Assembly (NCBI RefSeq): GCF_003633755.1
Contig: NZ_RBIL01000001.1
Span: 1,349,426-1,413,425, forward strand
Direction of reading: 5' to 3'
Length of the DNA stretch: 64,000 nucleotides
Source: Solirubrobacter pauli
GTDB taxonomy: Bacteria; Actinomycetota; Thermoleophilia; Solirubrobacterales; Solirubrobacteraceae
The notes under the pieces were generated by a model. It did not search any database. It was not told the origin of the DNA and saw only the letters and a program-made list of their open reading frames with translations. The translations under genes and the position numbers were made by a program. Positions 1 through 8,323 of the stretch are shown here, piece after piece. Numbering within the stretch: position 1 is the stretch's first letter; every line of letters starts with the position of its first letter.

Positions 1-443
1 TGCTCGTCGCCGGCCGCCAGGACGACGCGTTCGCCGACGCGCGCGGCGAACGTGATCGGGGTGTCCGGGTCGCTCGTGGCGAACTCCACGCTCGCGACCG
101 TGCGGCCGCCGAACGCCGTGGCCAGGGCGAGAACGGCGTCCGCGAGGTGCGCGATCGCTCCCAGCGGCGCTTCGATCTCGCCCGTCTGCACGTCGATGCT
201 GATCGCGGTCGGCGGCGTCGGCCGGACGTCGGGCAAAGGCCTTGCGGACGCCTCGATCACGGTGCTGCTCGACACGGCGGTCACCTCGTCGCCCTCGGTG
301 ATCTCGGCGTCGAGCCACTCGTCGACCTCGACCATCGTGGGCTCGCCACCGGGCCGGTCGAGGATGAGCACGGTGCTCTGCGCCTCGGCGGCCTGCGTGA
401 ACGCGCGTGCCGTGGCGATCGCGCTCAGGACCTCGTCGGTCAC
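1..443 (-). CDS. Hypothetical protein, C-terminus cut by window edge
   Basis: Partial gene starting with GTG at 443 and running off the left edge after about 147 codons. The start overlaps the stop of the HExxH peptidase gene upstream (GTGA), so the two are probably translationally coupled. The visible part is acidic and soluble, with no signal peptide, membrane segment or motif I recognise; it opens VTDEVLSAIATARAF. It is the third gene of an operon with a MoxR-like ATPase and a metallopeptidase, which suggests a partner of that ATPase, but I assign no function. Confidence 0.7.
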   Translation of the reverse strand, partial: MTDEVLSAIATARAFTQAAEAQSTVLILDRPGGEPTMVEVDEWLDAEITEGDEVTAVSSSTVIEASARPLPDVRPTPPTAISIDVQTGEIEAPLGAIAHLADAVLALATAFGGRTVASVEFATSDPDTPITFAARVGERVVLAAGDE

Positions 444-793
444 GCCGACGCTCCCGCCTTACGCGCCTCGATCTCGTGCGGGTTGTTCGCGTAGCCCTGC
501 GTCACGTAGCTCAGCCACATCCGCAGGCGGTGGTCCTGGTCCTGCCAGACGTGGCACAGCTCGTGCGCGATCAGGCGCGGCGAGCACTGGTCGAGCGGGC
601 GCTTGATCAGGATCAGCGGGCCCATGTTGTACCCGTGGAAGCGCCGGAACCAGGGCAGCTTGAACAGCCGCGGGGTGTGCAGGATCCGCACGCGGTCGAG
701 CCGAACCGGCTCCGGATAGAACCGCAGCGCGTCGAGCGTCGCCTTGGCCCGCTCGAGCGCCGCGCGTTCCTCCGGCGTGCGCCTGAAGCTCAC
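440..793 (-). CDS. HExxH zinc metallopeptidase-like protein
   Basis: A 117-residue soluble protein with the zinc motif HELCHVWQ at about residues 76-83, followed by NPHEIEARKAG, whose Glu could be a third ligand. The pattern (HExxHxxQ then an ExEA stretch) resembles the small peptidase domains of the DUF4157/SprT type; the exact family is uncertain. It has no signal peptide, so it should act in the cytoplasm. It starts with GTG overlapping the TGA of the ATPase gene upstream, and its own stop overlaps the next gene the same way. That tight coupling suggests one complex or pathway. Substrate unknown. Confidence 0.8.
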   Translation of the reverse strand: MSFRRTPEERAALERAKATLDALRFYPEPVRLDRVRILHTPRLFKLPWFRRFHGYNMGPLILIKRPLDQCSPRLIAHELCHVWQDQDHRLRMWLSYVTQGYANNPHEIEARKAGASA

Positions 794-3255
794 GGCTCGA
801 TCAACGGCGCGATGTACGCCGCCAGCAGCTCCTCCGCGAGCGTGTCGGGGTCGGTCGGCACCGCCGCCTGGCGCGCCGCGGCGTGCCGCGCGGCGTCGAG
901 CAGCACGCCCGCGCCGACCCGGTCGGCGTAGTGCACGAGCTTCTCGGCCGCGGCGGTCGCGGTGGCGTCATGGCCGGTGGCGTGCTTGATCGCGCCGCGC
1001 AGCTCGTCCTCCGCGGGCGCCTTGACCTCGATCACGGCGAACCGCCGCAGGATCGCCGCGCGCGGCGGCGCCTCGCCGTTCCACGTCGCGATCAGCCGCC
1101 AGTCGTCGGCGGGCGTGGCCTCGCCCGTCGCGAACGTCACGGGCACGCCCGCCAGGAACGAGCTCAGCGGCGCGTACGTGGCCTGGGGGTCCGCCTGGTC
1201 GAGCTCGTCGACGATCACCCACCGCCCCTGCGCCGCCGCCTCGGGGATCAGCTCACGCGGGTCGCCGGTGACGATCGTCGCGCCCCGGGCCTTCCCTTCC
1301 TGCGCCGCCGCCCGCGCGACCGCCATCGCGAGCGCGGTCTTCCCCGCCCCGGACACCCCGGTGAGGAGCACGTGCTTCCCGGCGCTCAGCGCGGCGGCGA
1401 CGTTCGCGTAGACACCGGGCGGCAACCGCAGCCCGGCGGCGATCGCGGCCGCGCGAATGGTCGCCGCGTCGACGAACACGTCCCGCGGCGCCGCGGGCGG
1501 CGCCGGCGTGGCGAGCGCGGGAGGCGGCGAAGACTCGACGCCCGCGGCCACGGGCGGCGGGGACGACTCGACCACCGGCTCGCTCGGCGCGGACTCGGGC
1601 GGCGACGACGACTCAGCGACCGGCGCGGGCTCCTCCGGCACGGCCACAGGCGGCGCCGACGACTCAGCGACCGGCGCGGGCTCGTCCGGCACCGCCACAG
1701 GCGGCGCCGACGACTCAACGACCGGCGCGGGCTCCTCCGGCACGGCCACAGGCGGCGCCGACGACTCAACGACCGGCGCGGGCTCCTCCGGCACGGCCAC
1801 AGGCGGCGCCGACGACTCAACGACCGGCGCGGGCTCCTCCGGCACGGCCACAGGCGGCGCCGACGACTCAACGACCGGCGCGGGCTCCTCCGGCACGGCC
1901 ACAGGCGGCGCCGACGACTCAGCGACCGGCGCGGGCTCCCCCGGCTCGACCACGGGCGGCGGCGACGACTCCTCCGGCTCGACCACAGACTCGCTCGGAG
2001 CGACCACGGGCGGCGACGACGCCTCCGGCTCGACCGCGGGCTCGCTCGGCTCGACCAGCGGCTCGGTGGCGTCCGTGGCCGGGGATGACGTGGCGCCGGT
2101 GGACGACTCGACCGGGGGCGTCCCGTTCGTGGGCGGCGCGGCCAGCGGCTCGCCCGACTCCACCGCGGGCGCGGACGAGGCCGGCGGCGCGCTCGTCGGC
2201 GGCGGCGCGGACTCCGCCGGCTCGGCCGTGGGCGGGGCCACGCTGGCCGAGGAGCTCACGCGCGGCTGGATCTGGGTGGCGCGCGCGGGCGGAGCCGAGC
2301 TCGCGAGCGGGTCGCCCGGGGTCAGGCCCGAGTGGTGGCGGCGGCCGCCCGCGAAGGGCAGGAGCGGGTCGGCGCCCGCGGGGTTCGGGTCGGCGGGGAG
2401 GTTCGGCGAGGACTTCGGCCGCGGGACGACCGGCGGACGGACGCCGTGGCTGCCTTCGACGCCGCCGGTCGCGGACGAGATGACGGTGCGGTACGGGGAG
2501 CTCTCGACATCCGGCGGCGGGGTGTGCGCCGGGGACGACTGGGGCGCGGCGGGCGCCGGCTCCGCCTGCGACGGCGGCGCGGCCGGCTTGGAGAACTCCT
2601 GCTGTGCGGCGAGGCGGACGGCTTCGGCGCCGCCCGGGTTGAGCTGGGCCGCGATGTCCCCGAGCGACATGTGGACGGGCAGCGTGAGCTCCGCGCGGAC
2701 CTGCTCGCCCGTGGGCGTGAGGCGGTGGTTGGCGTCGATCAGCTCGAGGTCGGCCAGCAGGGTCAGGTGGCGCTCGCCCTGGATCAGCAGCGTGTTCTCG
2801 TTGTCCCAGCCGGCCCGGCCGAGGTAGGCCATCGAGCGGCCGAAGTCCATCGTCGCGACGCGCGTCCCGGCGGGCACGGACGACAGCAGCGAGAGGCCGA
2901 TCGCGAGGCCGTGGAAGATCGAGTCGGTCATGTGCCGCTCGCGCAGCTGGCGGCGCAGCCACTCGGCCTGCTGGGAGGAGATGTCGTAGGGCGCGGCCGG
3001 GTCGCCGGACCGGACGTAGCGCTTGCCGATGTCGGTCAGCTCTACGACCCCGCGGTCCTCCTTGACGAGCCCCGCCAGGCGTCCGAACGAGATGAAGTGG
3101 CGCATCCGGCCGAGCGCGTTCTCGAGACCGGGCGGGAAGAGCTCGTCGAGGTTGAACTCGGTGACGAACTCGTCCGTCCGCAGCCGTCCGCGCTGCTCGA
3201 TCGCGCGCAGGAGGCCGTGGGCGTCGCCAAGACGGGTCGCGGGGATAGGGCGCAT
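790..3255 (-). CDS. MoxR/dynein-like AAA ATPase with Pro-rich repeat linker
   Basis: About 821 residues. The N-terminal 220 residues look helical, with a winged-helix-like stretch. A very long Pro/Ser/Glu/Val-rich linker follows, including six copies of a 17-residue repeat (EEPAPVVESSAPPVAVP). The C-terminal 220 residues are an AAA module with Walker A GVSGAGKT (near residue 635) and Walker B WVIVDELDQAD. The ATG at 3255 is preferred over an upstream frame extension, which is low complexity and lies in a hairpin region. MoxR-type ATPases are chaperone-like remodelers, usually paired with a partner gene; here the partners are the coupled peptidase and the cut-off downstream gene. Substrate is inferred only by context. 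Confidence 0.85.
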   Translation of the reverse strand: MRPIPATRLGDAHGLLRAIEQRGRLRTDEFVTEFNLDELFPPGLENALGRMRHFISFGRLAGLVKEDRGVVELTDIGKRYVRSGDPAAPYDISSQQAEWLRRQLRERHMTDSIFHGLAIGLSLLSSVPAGTRVATMDFGRSMAYLGRAGWDNENTLLIQGERHLTLLADLELIDANHRLTPTGEQVRAELTLPVHMSLGDIAAQLNPGGAEAVRLAAQQEFSKPAAPPSQAEPAPAAPQSSPAHTPPPDVESSPYRTVISSATGGVEGSHGVRPPVVPRPKSSPNLPADPNPAGADPLLPFAGGRRHHSGLTPGDPLASSAPPARATQIQPRVSSSASVAPPTAEPAESAPPPTSAPPASSAPAVESGEPLAAPPTNGTPPVESSTGATSSPATDATEPLVEPSEPAVEPEASSPPVVAPSESVVEPEESSPPPVVEPGEPAPVAESSAPPVAVPEEPAPVVESSAPPVAVPEEPAPVVESSAPPVAVPEEPAPVVESSAPPVAVPEEPAPVVESSAPPVAVPDEPAPVAESSAPPVAVPEEPAPVAESSSPPESAPSEPVVESSPPPVAAGVESSPPPALATPAPPAAPRDVFVDAATIRAAAIAAGLRLPPGVYANVAAALSAGKHVLLTGVSGAGKTALAMAVARAAAQEGKARGATIVTGDPRELIPEAAAQGRWVIVDELDQADPQATYAPLSSFLAGVPVTFATGEATPADDWRLIATWNGEAPPRAAILRRFAVIEVKAPAEDELRGAIKHATGHDATATAAAEKLVHYADRVGAGVLLDAARHAAARQAAVPTDPDTLAEELLAAYIAPLIEP
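1607..1943. repeat. 51-bp in-frame tandem repeat, six units
   Basis: Units begin at 1607, 1658, 1709, 1760, 1811 and 1862, with a partial copy from 1913. They are nearly identical at base level, so expansion is recent. Each encodes 17 residues of the linker of the AAA ATPase, so copy changes keep the reading frame and only alter linker length. Confidence 0.95.
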
Positions 3256-3280
3256 TCGCCAGACCCTAGCCAGGCTGGGC

Positions 3281-3307
3281 GGCGCGCGCGAGGCCTGCGC
3301 GCGCGCC
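3281..3307 (-). terminator. GC-rich hairpin after the H1-like gene
   Basis: Perfect 9-bp stem GGCGCGCGC / GCGCGCGCC (3281-3289 and 3299-3307) with a 9-nt loop, placed between the stop of the H1-like gene (3319) and the ATPase start (3255). There is no U-tract, as is common for actinobacterial terminators. It also argues against a start of the ATPase gene upstream of 3255. Confidence 0.4.
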
Positions 3308-3318
3308 TGCAAGCCCGT

Positions 3319-4179
3319 CTACGACTCGTCGGAGGCCGGCCCGGGCTTGGCCTCGGGCTTGGCGATCGCCGGTGAGGTCTGCCCCGGCGCGGCCTTCGTG
3401 ACCGGGTTCTCGACCGCGGACCGGACCGGCGCCTTCTTCGCCGCCGCCGGCTTCTTCTTGGCCGCCGCGGGCTTCTTCTTGGCCTCGAGCTCCGGCGGCA
3501 GCAGCGGCGTCGTGCCCGACGTCTTGGGCTCGGCCGACGAGCCACCCTTCGCCGTGCCGGGGTACGCCCCGGCCTTCGCGGCCGCCTTGGCCGTCGCGGG
3601 CGGAGCGGGCTTCTTCGCCGCCGGCTTCTTGCTCGGGGCGGGCTTCTTGGCCGTCGCCGGCAGCGCCGGGGACGCCGGCGCGGGCTTCTTGGCCGCCGGC
3701 TGCTTGGGCGGCTCGGGCTTGAGCGCCGCGACCTTCTTCGCCGCCGCCGGCTTCTTCGCCACCGGCTTCTTCACGACCGGCTTCGCGGCCGCGGGCTTGG
3801 TCTTCGCGCGTGGCGCCGGCTTCGTCGTGCCGGTCGGGACGGCGGCCTCGGTCGGCGTGGCCGCGGCGGCGTTCGCCGTCGCCACGGGCTCGGTGTTCGG
3901 CCCCGCCTTGGCGACGGCGCCCCGGCCCGAAGGCTTCGGCTTCGCCGCTCTGGCCTTGGGCTTGGCCTTGCGCGCGGTGGCGGACTTGGGCGCGGCGGGC
4001 GCGCCCATCTTCGGAGCACCCACCGCTTCCGGCGAAGGGGAGGCCTCCGGCTCCGCCTTCGGATCAGGCGACGGGACGGTCGTGTCCTGCTCGTCGCGCG
4101 CGAGCCGGCCGACGACCTCGGCGGCCTTGCGACCGGCCTCGGTGGCGATGTCCAGGAGCTCTTTCAGAAGCGATGGCAT
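3319..4179 (-). CDS. Histone H1-like Lys/Ala/Pro-rich protein
   Basis: About 286 residues. A short helical head (MPSLLKELLDIATEAGRK) is followed by an acidic patch, then a long tail of AKKPAAKKPAP-type repeats, strongly basic and low in complexity. Such tails resemble eukaryotic histone H1 and bacterial nucleoid proteins with H1-like C-termini, and suggest DNA or polyphosphate binding. There is no signal peptide or enzyme motif. ATG at 4179 is chosen over an in-frame ATG four codons upstream. The function is inference from composition only; similarity searches with such sequences are unreliable. Confidence 0.75.
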   Translation of the reverse strand: MPSLLKELLDIATEAGRKAAEVVGRLARDEQDTTVPSPDPKAEPEASPSPEAVGAPKMGAPAAPKSATARKAKPKARAAKPKPSGRGAVAKAGPNTEPVATANAAAATPTEAAVPTGTTKPAPRAKTKPAAAKPVVKKPVAKKPAAAKKVAALKPEPPKQPAAKKPAPASPALPATAKKPAPSKKPAAKKPAPPATAKAAAKAGAYPGTAKGGSSAEPKTSGTTPLLPPELEAKKKPAAAKKKPAAAKKAPVRSAVENPVTKAAPGQTSPAIAKPEAKPGPASDES

Positions 4180-4212
4180 ACGGGCATACATCTTGCCCGA
4201 CCCTCGCCAGAG

Positions 4213-4467
4213 CTAAGCGGCAACCGCCACGCGCACGTCGCCGCACGCCAGCGCCAACGCCTCCGCGGCGGACAGGCGCGAGACGAGCTCGCCGCTCTCG
4301 GCGGCACGCAGCTCGCCCCGCACGCGGCCGCTGACGGAGACGTCGAAGTGCAGCTCGAGCTCGTCGGCGACCAGGTCCTGCGCCCGCTCGAAGGCATCGT
4401 CCACCTCGGCCAAGACCTCTTCAGGCAGGTCGAGCAGGGGGGCGTGGGCGTGCACGAAGCGGGACAT
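4213..4467 (-). CDS. Small hypothetical protein
   Basis: 84 residues starting MSRFVHAHAPLLDLPEE. The ATG at 4467 has a GGAG seven bases upstream, which decides it over a longer frame opening at 4536 that would run through a hairpin. The sequence is acidic and looks alpha/beta: one predicted helix (PEEVLAEVDDAFERAQDL) then beta-like strands. It has no membrane segment or motif I recognise. It lies between the H1-like gene and the hydrolase on the same strand. Function unknown. Confidence 0.6.
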   Translation of the reverse strand: MSRFVHAHAPLLDLPEEVLAEVDDAFERAQDLVADELELHFDVSVSGRVRGELRAAESGELVSRLSAAEALALACGDVRVAVAA

Positions 4468-4535
4468 CAGACGGCTCCAAACGAGAACAACGGGCTTGCT
4501 CTCGGGGTAGTCGACCCTCCCCCATTCGGGTGACA

Positions 4536-4551
4536 TGGGGTGGACACCCCA
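4536..4551 (-). terminator. Tight dyad after the NlpC/P60-like gene
   Basis: Perfect inverted repeat TGGGGTG-GA-CACCCCA, 17 bases past the stop of the hydrolase gene. It could be a terminator or, with only a 2-nt loop, a protein-binding site for the small gene downstream. Confidence 0.35.
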
Positions 4552-4567
4552 GGCCGCCTAAAAGGAC

Positions 4568-5326
4568 CTAAAGACCGGCGGGGTGACGCGCGACGAAGCC
4601 GTCCGTCGAGCGCATCTCGTTGATCCAGCGCGAGCCGGTGACCCGCTGGGCGGAGGTGTCGAAACGGATGCCCGCGACCTCGAGGAAGACGTGGCCCTGG
4701 TTCGTCCAGATCGTGACCCACTTGCCCTTGCCGGGCTCGCCCCAGGACATCAGCGGCCCGCTCGCGAGCGGCCCGGACAGCAGCCCGGCGGCCGCCAGGA
4801 CGAACGAGACCGAGCCCGAGCAGTCGTAGCCCGTGTCCTGCCACTTGCCGTGCCCGCCGCCCCACTTGTACGGGGTGCGTGCGATGCCGTTGCCGGCCTC
4901 GATCATCTTCTTGACGGCCTCGGGCGCCTCGAGCGGCGGCAACGCGACGCCACCACCGATCGCGACCGCCTTGTCGACGGCGCTGCGCCCGCCACCCGCG
5001 GCCGCCGGCTTGGCGCTGCGCGCGGCCGAGGATGCCTCGATGGTGGGCTTGGCGTCGCTCGTCGTGCCGGTCAGCCCGGCGTCCGGCGCCGGCTCGGCCG
5101 TGCTCGACGGCGCTCCGGCGACCGGGGCGACCGTCTTCGCGCGGGACTCCGGCAGCGGCGGCAGCGAGACCGTCGCGGTCGGCGTCGCGACCGCGACCAT
5201 CGGGGACGTCACCGGCGCCGCCGTGCGCACTGCCGGCTCCTCCTGCCCGGCGGCGCCGAGCGCGAGGTAGCCGCCGCCGAGCGTGAACAGCCCGGCGGCC
5301 GTGGCGACGATGGCGACGCGGCGCAT
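4568..5326 (-). CDS. NlpC/P60-like secreted cell-wall hydrolase
   Basis: About 252 residues starting MRRVAIVATAAGLFTLGGG, a signal peptide or signal anchor. A Pro/Thr/Ala-rich spacer follows, then a C-terminal domain of about 130 residues. This has the cysteine motif YDCSGSVSFVL and a later GHVFLEVAG whose His would be the second catalytic residue, the NlpC/P60 arrangement. Such enzymes cut peptide stems of peptidoglycan outside the membrane. ATG 5326 is chosen because a longer frame to 5374 overlaps the hairpin that ends metB. The third catalytic residue cannot be placed with confidence. Confidence 0.85.
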   Translation of the reverse strand: MRRVAIVATAAGLFTLGGGYLALGAAGQEEPAVRTAAPVTSPMVAVATPTATVSLPPLPESRAKTVAPVAGAPSSTAEPAPDAGLTGTTSDAKPTIEASSAARSAKPAAAGGGRSAVDKAVAIGGGVALPPLEAPEAVKKMIEAGNGIARTPYKWGGGHGKWQDTGYDCSGSVSFVLAAAGLLSGPLASGPLMSWGEPGKGKWVTIWTNQGHVFLEVAGIRFDTSAQRVTGSRWINEMRSTDGFVARHPAGL

Positions 5327-5368
5327 CAGCCTAGGATGGCGCCGATCGCGTCGGGATGACGTAAGGAA

Positions 5369-5394
5369 ACCCACCGACGTTCACATCGGCGGGT
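5369..5394 (-). terminator. Hairpin terminator after metB
   Basis: On the minus-strand transcript a 9-bp stem with one G-U pair (arms 5386-5394 and 5369-5377), lying six bases past the metB stop and followed by a short pyrimidine-rich run. Confidence 0.5.
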
Positions 5395-5399
5395 CTCGA

Positions 5400-6476
5400 T
5401 CACGACTTGAGGGCCTGTTCCAGGTCGGCCACGAGGTCCTCGGCCGCCTCGACGCCGCACGAGAGGCGCACGAGGTCGGCCGGCACGGCGGCGGCCGAGC
5501 CCTCGACCGAGCCGTGCGTCATCGCCTGCGGGACCTCGATCAGCGACTCGACGCCGCCCAGCGACTCCGCCAGCGAGAACACCTTGGTGCGCGAGACCAG
5601 CGCCACCGCATCCGGGTGCCGGAACGAGACCATGCCGGAGAAGCCGGGCCAGCGGACGTCGGTCACGCCCTCGACCTCGCTCAGCCACTCGGACACGACG
5701 CGCGCGTTCTCGGTGTGCGCGGCCATCCGCAGGTGCAGCGTCCGCAGGCCGCGGTGCACGAGGAAGCAGTCGAGCGGGCCGGGCACGGCGCCGATCGAGT
5801 TCTGCACGAAGCGCACGGCCTTGTGCCGCTCCTCGTCCTTGACCACGACCGCGCCGGACACGCTGTCCGAGTGCCCGCCGAGGTACTTGGTCGCGGAGTG
5901 CACGACGGCGTCGGCGCCCAGCTCCAGCGGGCGCTGGTAGACGGGCGTCGCGAACGTGTTGTCCACGGCGACGAACGCGCCGCCGGCGCGCTCGACGATC
6001 CCCGGCACGTCGATCACCTTCAGCGTCGGGTTCGTCGGCGTCTCGACCCAGACGAGCTTCGTCTCGGGCCGGATCGACGCCGACACGAGGTCGAGGTTCG
6101 TCTGGTCGACCATCGTGTACTCGAGGCCCCAGCGCTTGAGCACCTTGTCGACGAGCCGGAACGTGCCGCCGTAGAGGTCGTCCGGGATGACGACGTGGTC
6201 GCCGGCGTCGCAGACCGCGGTGATCAGGGCGTGCTCGGCGGCCATGCCGGACGAGAAGCACGAGCCGAACCCGCCCTCGAGCTCGCCGATCGCGCGCTCG
6301 AGCGCGGCCCGCGTCGGGTTCGCCGAGCGCGAGTAGTCGAAGTCCTCGACGAAGTCGCCGACGGCCTTCTGCACGTAGGTGGAGGCCTGGTGGATCGGCG
6401 GCACGACGCCGCCGTACGTCGGCTCGGGCTCGAGGCCCGCGTGGACGGCCTTCGTGGCGAAGCGGTACTCGCTCAT
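5400..6476 (-). CDS. metB: Cystathionine gamma-synthase/lyase family PLP enzyme
   Basis: 358 residues of the Cys/Met metabolism PLP family. The PLP lysine lies in SATKYLGGHSD; the substrate and cofactor loops YSRSANPTR and SSGMAAEHAL are present. The ATG at 6476 overlaps the stop of the cystathionine beta-synthase gene (ATGA). That pairing points to reverse transsulfuration: cystathionine from CBS would be cleaved to cysteine here. Gamma-synthase and gamma-lyase cannot be told apart reliably by sequence, so substrate direction is inferred from the neighbour. Cytoplasmic. The cysteine would feed SufS, encoded elsewhere in the window. Confidence 0.92.
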   Translation of the reverse strand: MSEYRFATKAVHAGLEPEPTYGGVVPPIHQASTYVQKAVGDFVEDFDYSRSANPTRAALERAIGELEGGFGSCFSSGMAAEHALITAVCDAGDHVVIPDDLYGGTFRLVDKVLKRWGLEYTMVDQTNLDLVSASIRPETKLVWVETPTNPTLKVIDVPGIVERAGGAFVAVDNTFATPVYQRPLELGADAVVHSATKYLGGHSDSVSGAVVVKDEERHKAVRFVQNSIGAVPGPLDCFLVHRGLRTLHLRMAAHTENARVVSEWLSEVEGVTDVRWPGFSGMVSFRHPDAVALVSRTKVFSLAESLGGVESLIEVPQAMTHGSVEGSAAAVPADLVRLSCGVEAAEDLVADLEQALKS

Positions 6477-7858
6477 GCGACCAGCGACTCCAACAGGTCG
6501 GTGCGCGTGACGATGCCGACGGGACGGCCGTGCTCGGACACGATCAGCGCCTGCGTGTCGCCCGTGAGCAGCTCGACCGCCTCGCGCACCGGATCGTCGG
6601 TGGAGACGCCCGCGAACGCGTCCTCCATCACGTTCTCGATCGGCGCGGCCATCACGGCCGCGTCGTTCATGGCCGCCTTCAGCAGGCCACGCTCGCCGAC
6701 GCCGCCGACCACCGTGTACGGGTCGTCCGCGGAGACGACCGGCAGCTGCGAGACGCGGTGCTCGTGCAGCAGCGTGATCGCGTCGCGGACGGTCTGGTGC
6801 GTCTGCACGACGACGAAGGGCGGGATCTCCCCCGCGCGCGTCTTGAGCTTGAGCACGTCGCCCACGGTGCGGTCGGCACCGCGCTCGAGGAAGCCGTGCT
6901 GGGTCATCCACTCGTCGTTGAAGATCTTCGACAGGTAGCCACGACCACCGTCGGGCAGGATCACGGCGACCATCGCGTTCGGGTCCGTGATCGAGCGGGC
7001 GACCTCGAGGGCCGCGTGGGCGGCCAGGCCGCACGAGCCGCCGACGAGCAGGCCCTCGGTCTCGGCCAGGCGGCGCGTGGTCAGGAACGAGTCGCGGTCG
7101 GACACGGTGACGTAGCGGTCGACCAGCGACGGGTCGTAGGTCGACGGCCAGAAGTCCTCGCCCACGCCCTCGACGAGGTACGGGTGGACCTCCTCGTTGG
7201 AGTAGATCGAGCCGACCGGGTCAGCGCCGATGACCTCGATCTTCGGGTTCTGCTCCTTCAGGTAGCGAGCGGTGCCGGTGATCGTGCCGCCCGTGCCGAC
7301 GCCGGCCACGAAGTGCGTGATCTTCCCGCCCGACTGGCGCCACAGCTCCGGCCCGGTGCTCAGGTAGTGCGCCTCCGGGTTGGCCGGGTTGGCGTACTGG
7401 TTGGGCTGGAACGCACCCGGGATCTCCCGCGTGAGGCGCTCGGCGACCCGGTAGTAGGACTGCGGCGAGGACGGGTCGACGTCGGTCGGGCAGACCACGA
7501 CCTCGGCGCCGTACGCGCGCAGCAGGTCGATCTTCTCGCGCGACATCTTGTCGGGCATGACCGCGATCACGCGGTAGCCCTTCAGACGTGCAGCGACCGC
7601 CAGGCCGGCGCCCGTGTTGCCGGAGGTCGGCTCGATGATGGTGCCGCCGGGCCGCAGACGGCCGTCGGCCTCGGCGGCCGCGACCATCTGCATGGCTACG
7701 CGGTCCTTGATGGAGCCGCCGGGGTTGAAGTACTCGACCTTGGCCACGACCTGGGGAGCACACCCCTGCGCGAAGCGGCTCAGCCGGACGAGCGGCGTCT
7801 CGCCGACCGTCTCCAGAAGGGAGTCCTTGATCTCAGATGTCGTCGCCGTAGGCGTCAT
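6473..7858 (-). CDS. cbs: Cystathionine beta-synthase
   Basis: 461 residues. The N-terminal 320 form a fold-type II PLP domain: PLP lysine in NPGGSIKDR, the phosphate loop GTGGTITGTAR, the substrate loop EPTSGNTGAGLA and a late GGSCGLA. The last 125 residues are a pair of CBS domains (starting near VGDVLKLKTR), which in this family bind adenosyl ligands and tune activity. It condenses serine with homocysteine to cystathionine. The N-terminal heme-binding segment of animal CBS is absent, as is usual in bacteria. It is the first gene of a two-gene operon with metB. Confidence 0.93.
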   Translation of the reverse strand: MTPTATTSEIKDSLLETVGETPLVRLSRFAQGCAPQVVAKVEYFNPGGSIKDRVAMQMVAAAEADGRLRPGGTIIEPTSGNTGAGLAVAARLKGYRVIAVMPDKMSREKIDLLRAYGAEVVVCPTDVDPSSPQSYYRVAERLTREIPGAFQPNQYANPANPEAHYLSTGPELWRQSGGKITHFVAGVGTGGTITGTARYLKEQNPKIEVIGADPVGSIYSNEEVHPYLVEGVGEDFWPSTYDPSLVDRYVTVSDRDSFLTTRRLAETEGLLVGGSCGLAAHAALEVARSITDPNAMVAVILPDGGRGYLSKIFNDEWMTQHGFLERGADRTVGDVLKLKTRAGEIPPFVVVQTHQTVRDAITLLHEHRVSQLPVVSADDPYTVVGGVGERGLLKAAMNDAAVMAAPIENVMEDAFAGVSTDDPVREAVELLTGDTQALIVSEHGRPVGIVTRTDLLESLVA

Positions 7859-7866
7859 GAATTCGA

Positions 7867-8292
7867 CTATAGGCCCGGCTCGGGCTCAGCCGGGGTCGCG
7901 GGCTTGTAACCGGTCTGCCCGCCGGGCAGGTCGGTCTTCTCCAACCGGCCCTGCTCCACGAGCTTCGCGAGCGTGTTGTACGTCACGGGCCGCGCGATCT
8001 TCGCGACGTCGGCGATCTCCGACGCGCTCGCGCCGGGCCGCTCGTCGACGGCCTTCAGGATCGCCTCGCGGTTCGCGCCGCGCGGCGCACGTTTGGCCGC
8101 CGGCTTGCGCGCGGCGGGCGCCCGCTTCGCGGTGGGCCGGACGGGCGCGTCGGACGCGAACGGCGGCTGGGCGAGCGCCGTCTCGATCTGCTCGCGCTCG
8201 CGCAGCAGCGGCTCGTGCTCGGCCAGCTCGCGCTCGATGTCCTTCAACCGCTCTTCCAGGTCACGCCGCAGACCGGCGATCACGTCGCTCAC
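7867..8292 (-). CDS. Coiled-coil and winged-helix DNA-binding protein
   Basis: 141 residues. Residues 1-40 are a charged coiled coil (LRRDLEERLKDIERELAEH), 50-72 a basic Pro/Ala/Lys linker (RAPAARKPAAKRAP), and 73-130 a winged-helix domain (NREAILKAVDERPGASASEI to LEKTDLPGGQTGY). It is likely a dimeric nucleoid-associated or regulatory DNA-binding protein; the family is common in Solirubrobacterales as far as I recall. It ends eight bases before the cbs start on the same strand, so it may be co-transcribed with cbs-metB, but no functional tie is visible. Confidence 0.8.
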   Translation of the reverse strand: MSDVIAGLRRDLEERLKDIERELAEHEPLLREREQIETALAQPPFASDAPVRPTAKRAPAARKPAAKRAPRGANREAILKAVDERPGASASEIADVAKIARPVTYNTLAKLVEQGRLEKTDLPGGQTGYKPATPAEPEPGL

Positions 8293-8323
8293 AAGGCTCC
8301 TCTCGCCAAAGACGCGGGGCAGC

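Noticed and set aside
1607-1943. Possible CRISPR-like array
   Set aside because: The 51-bp units are contiguous, without spacers, and stay in frame inside a coding gene.
5283-6938. A 551-codon plus-strand frame over metB and cbs
   Set aside because: Translation is Arg/Asp/His-rich without domains; the minus-strand genes have PLP motifs and an ATGA overlap.
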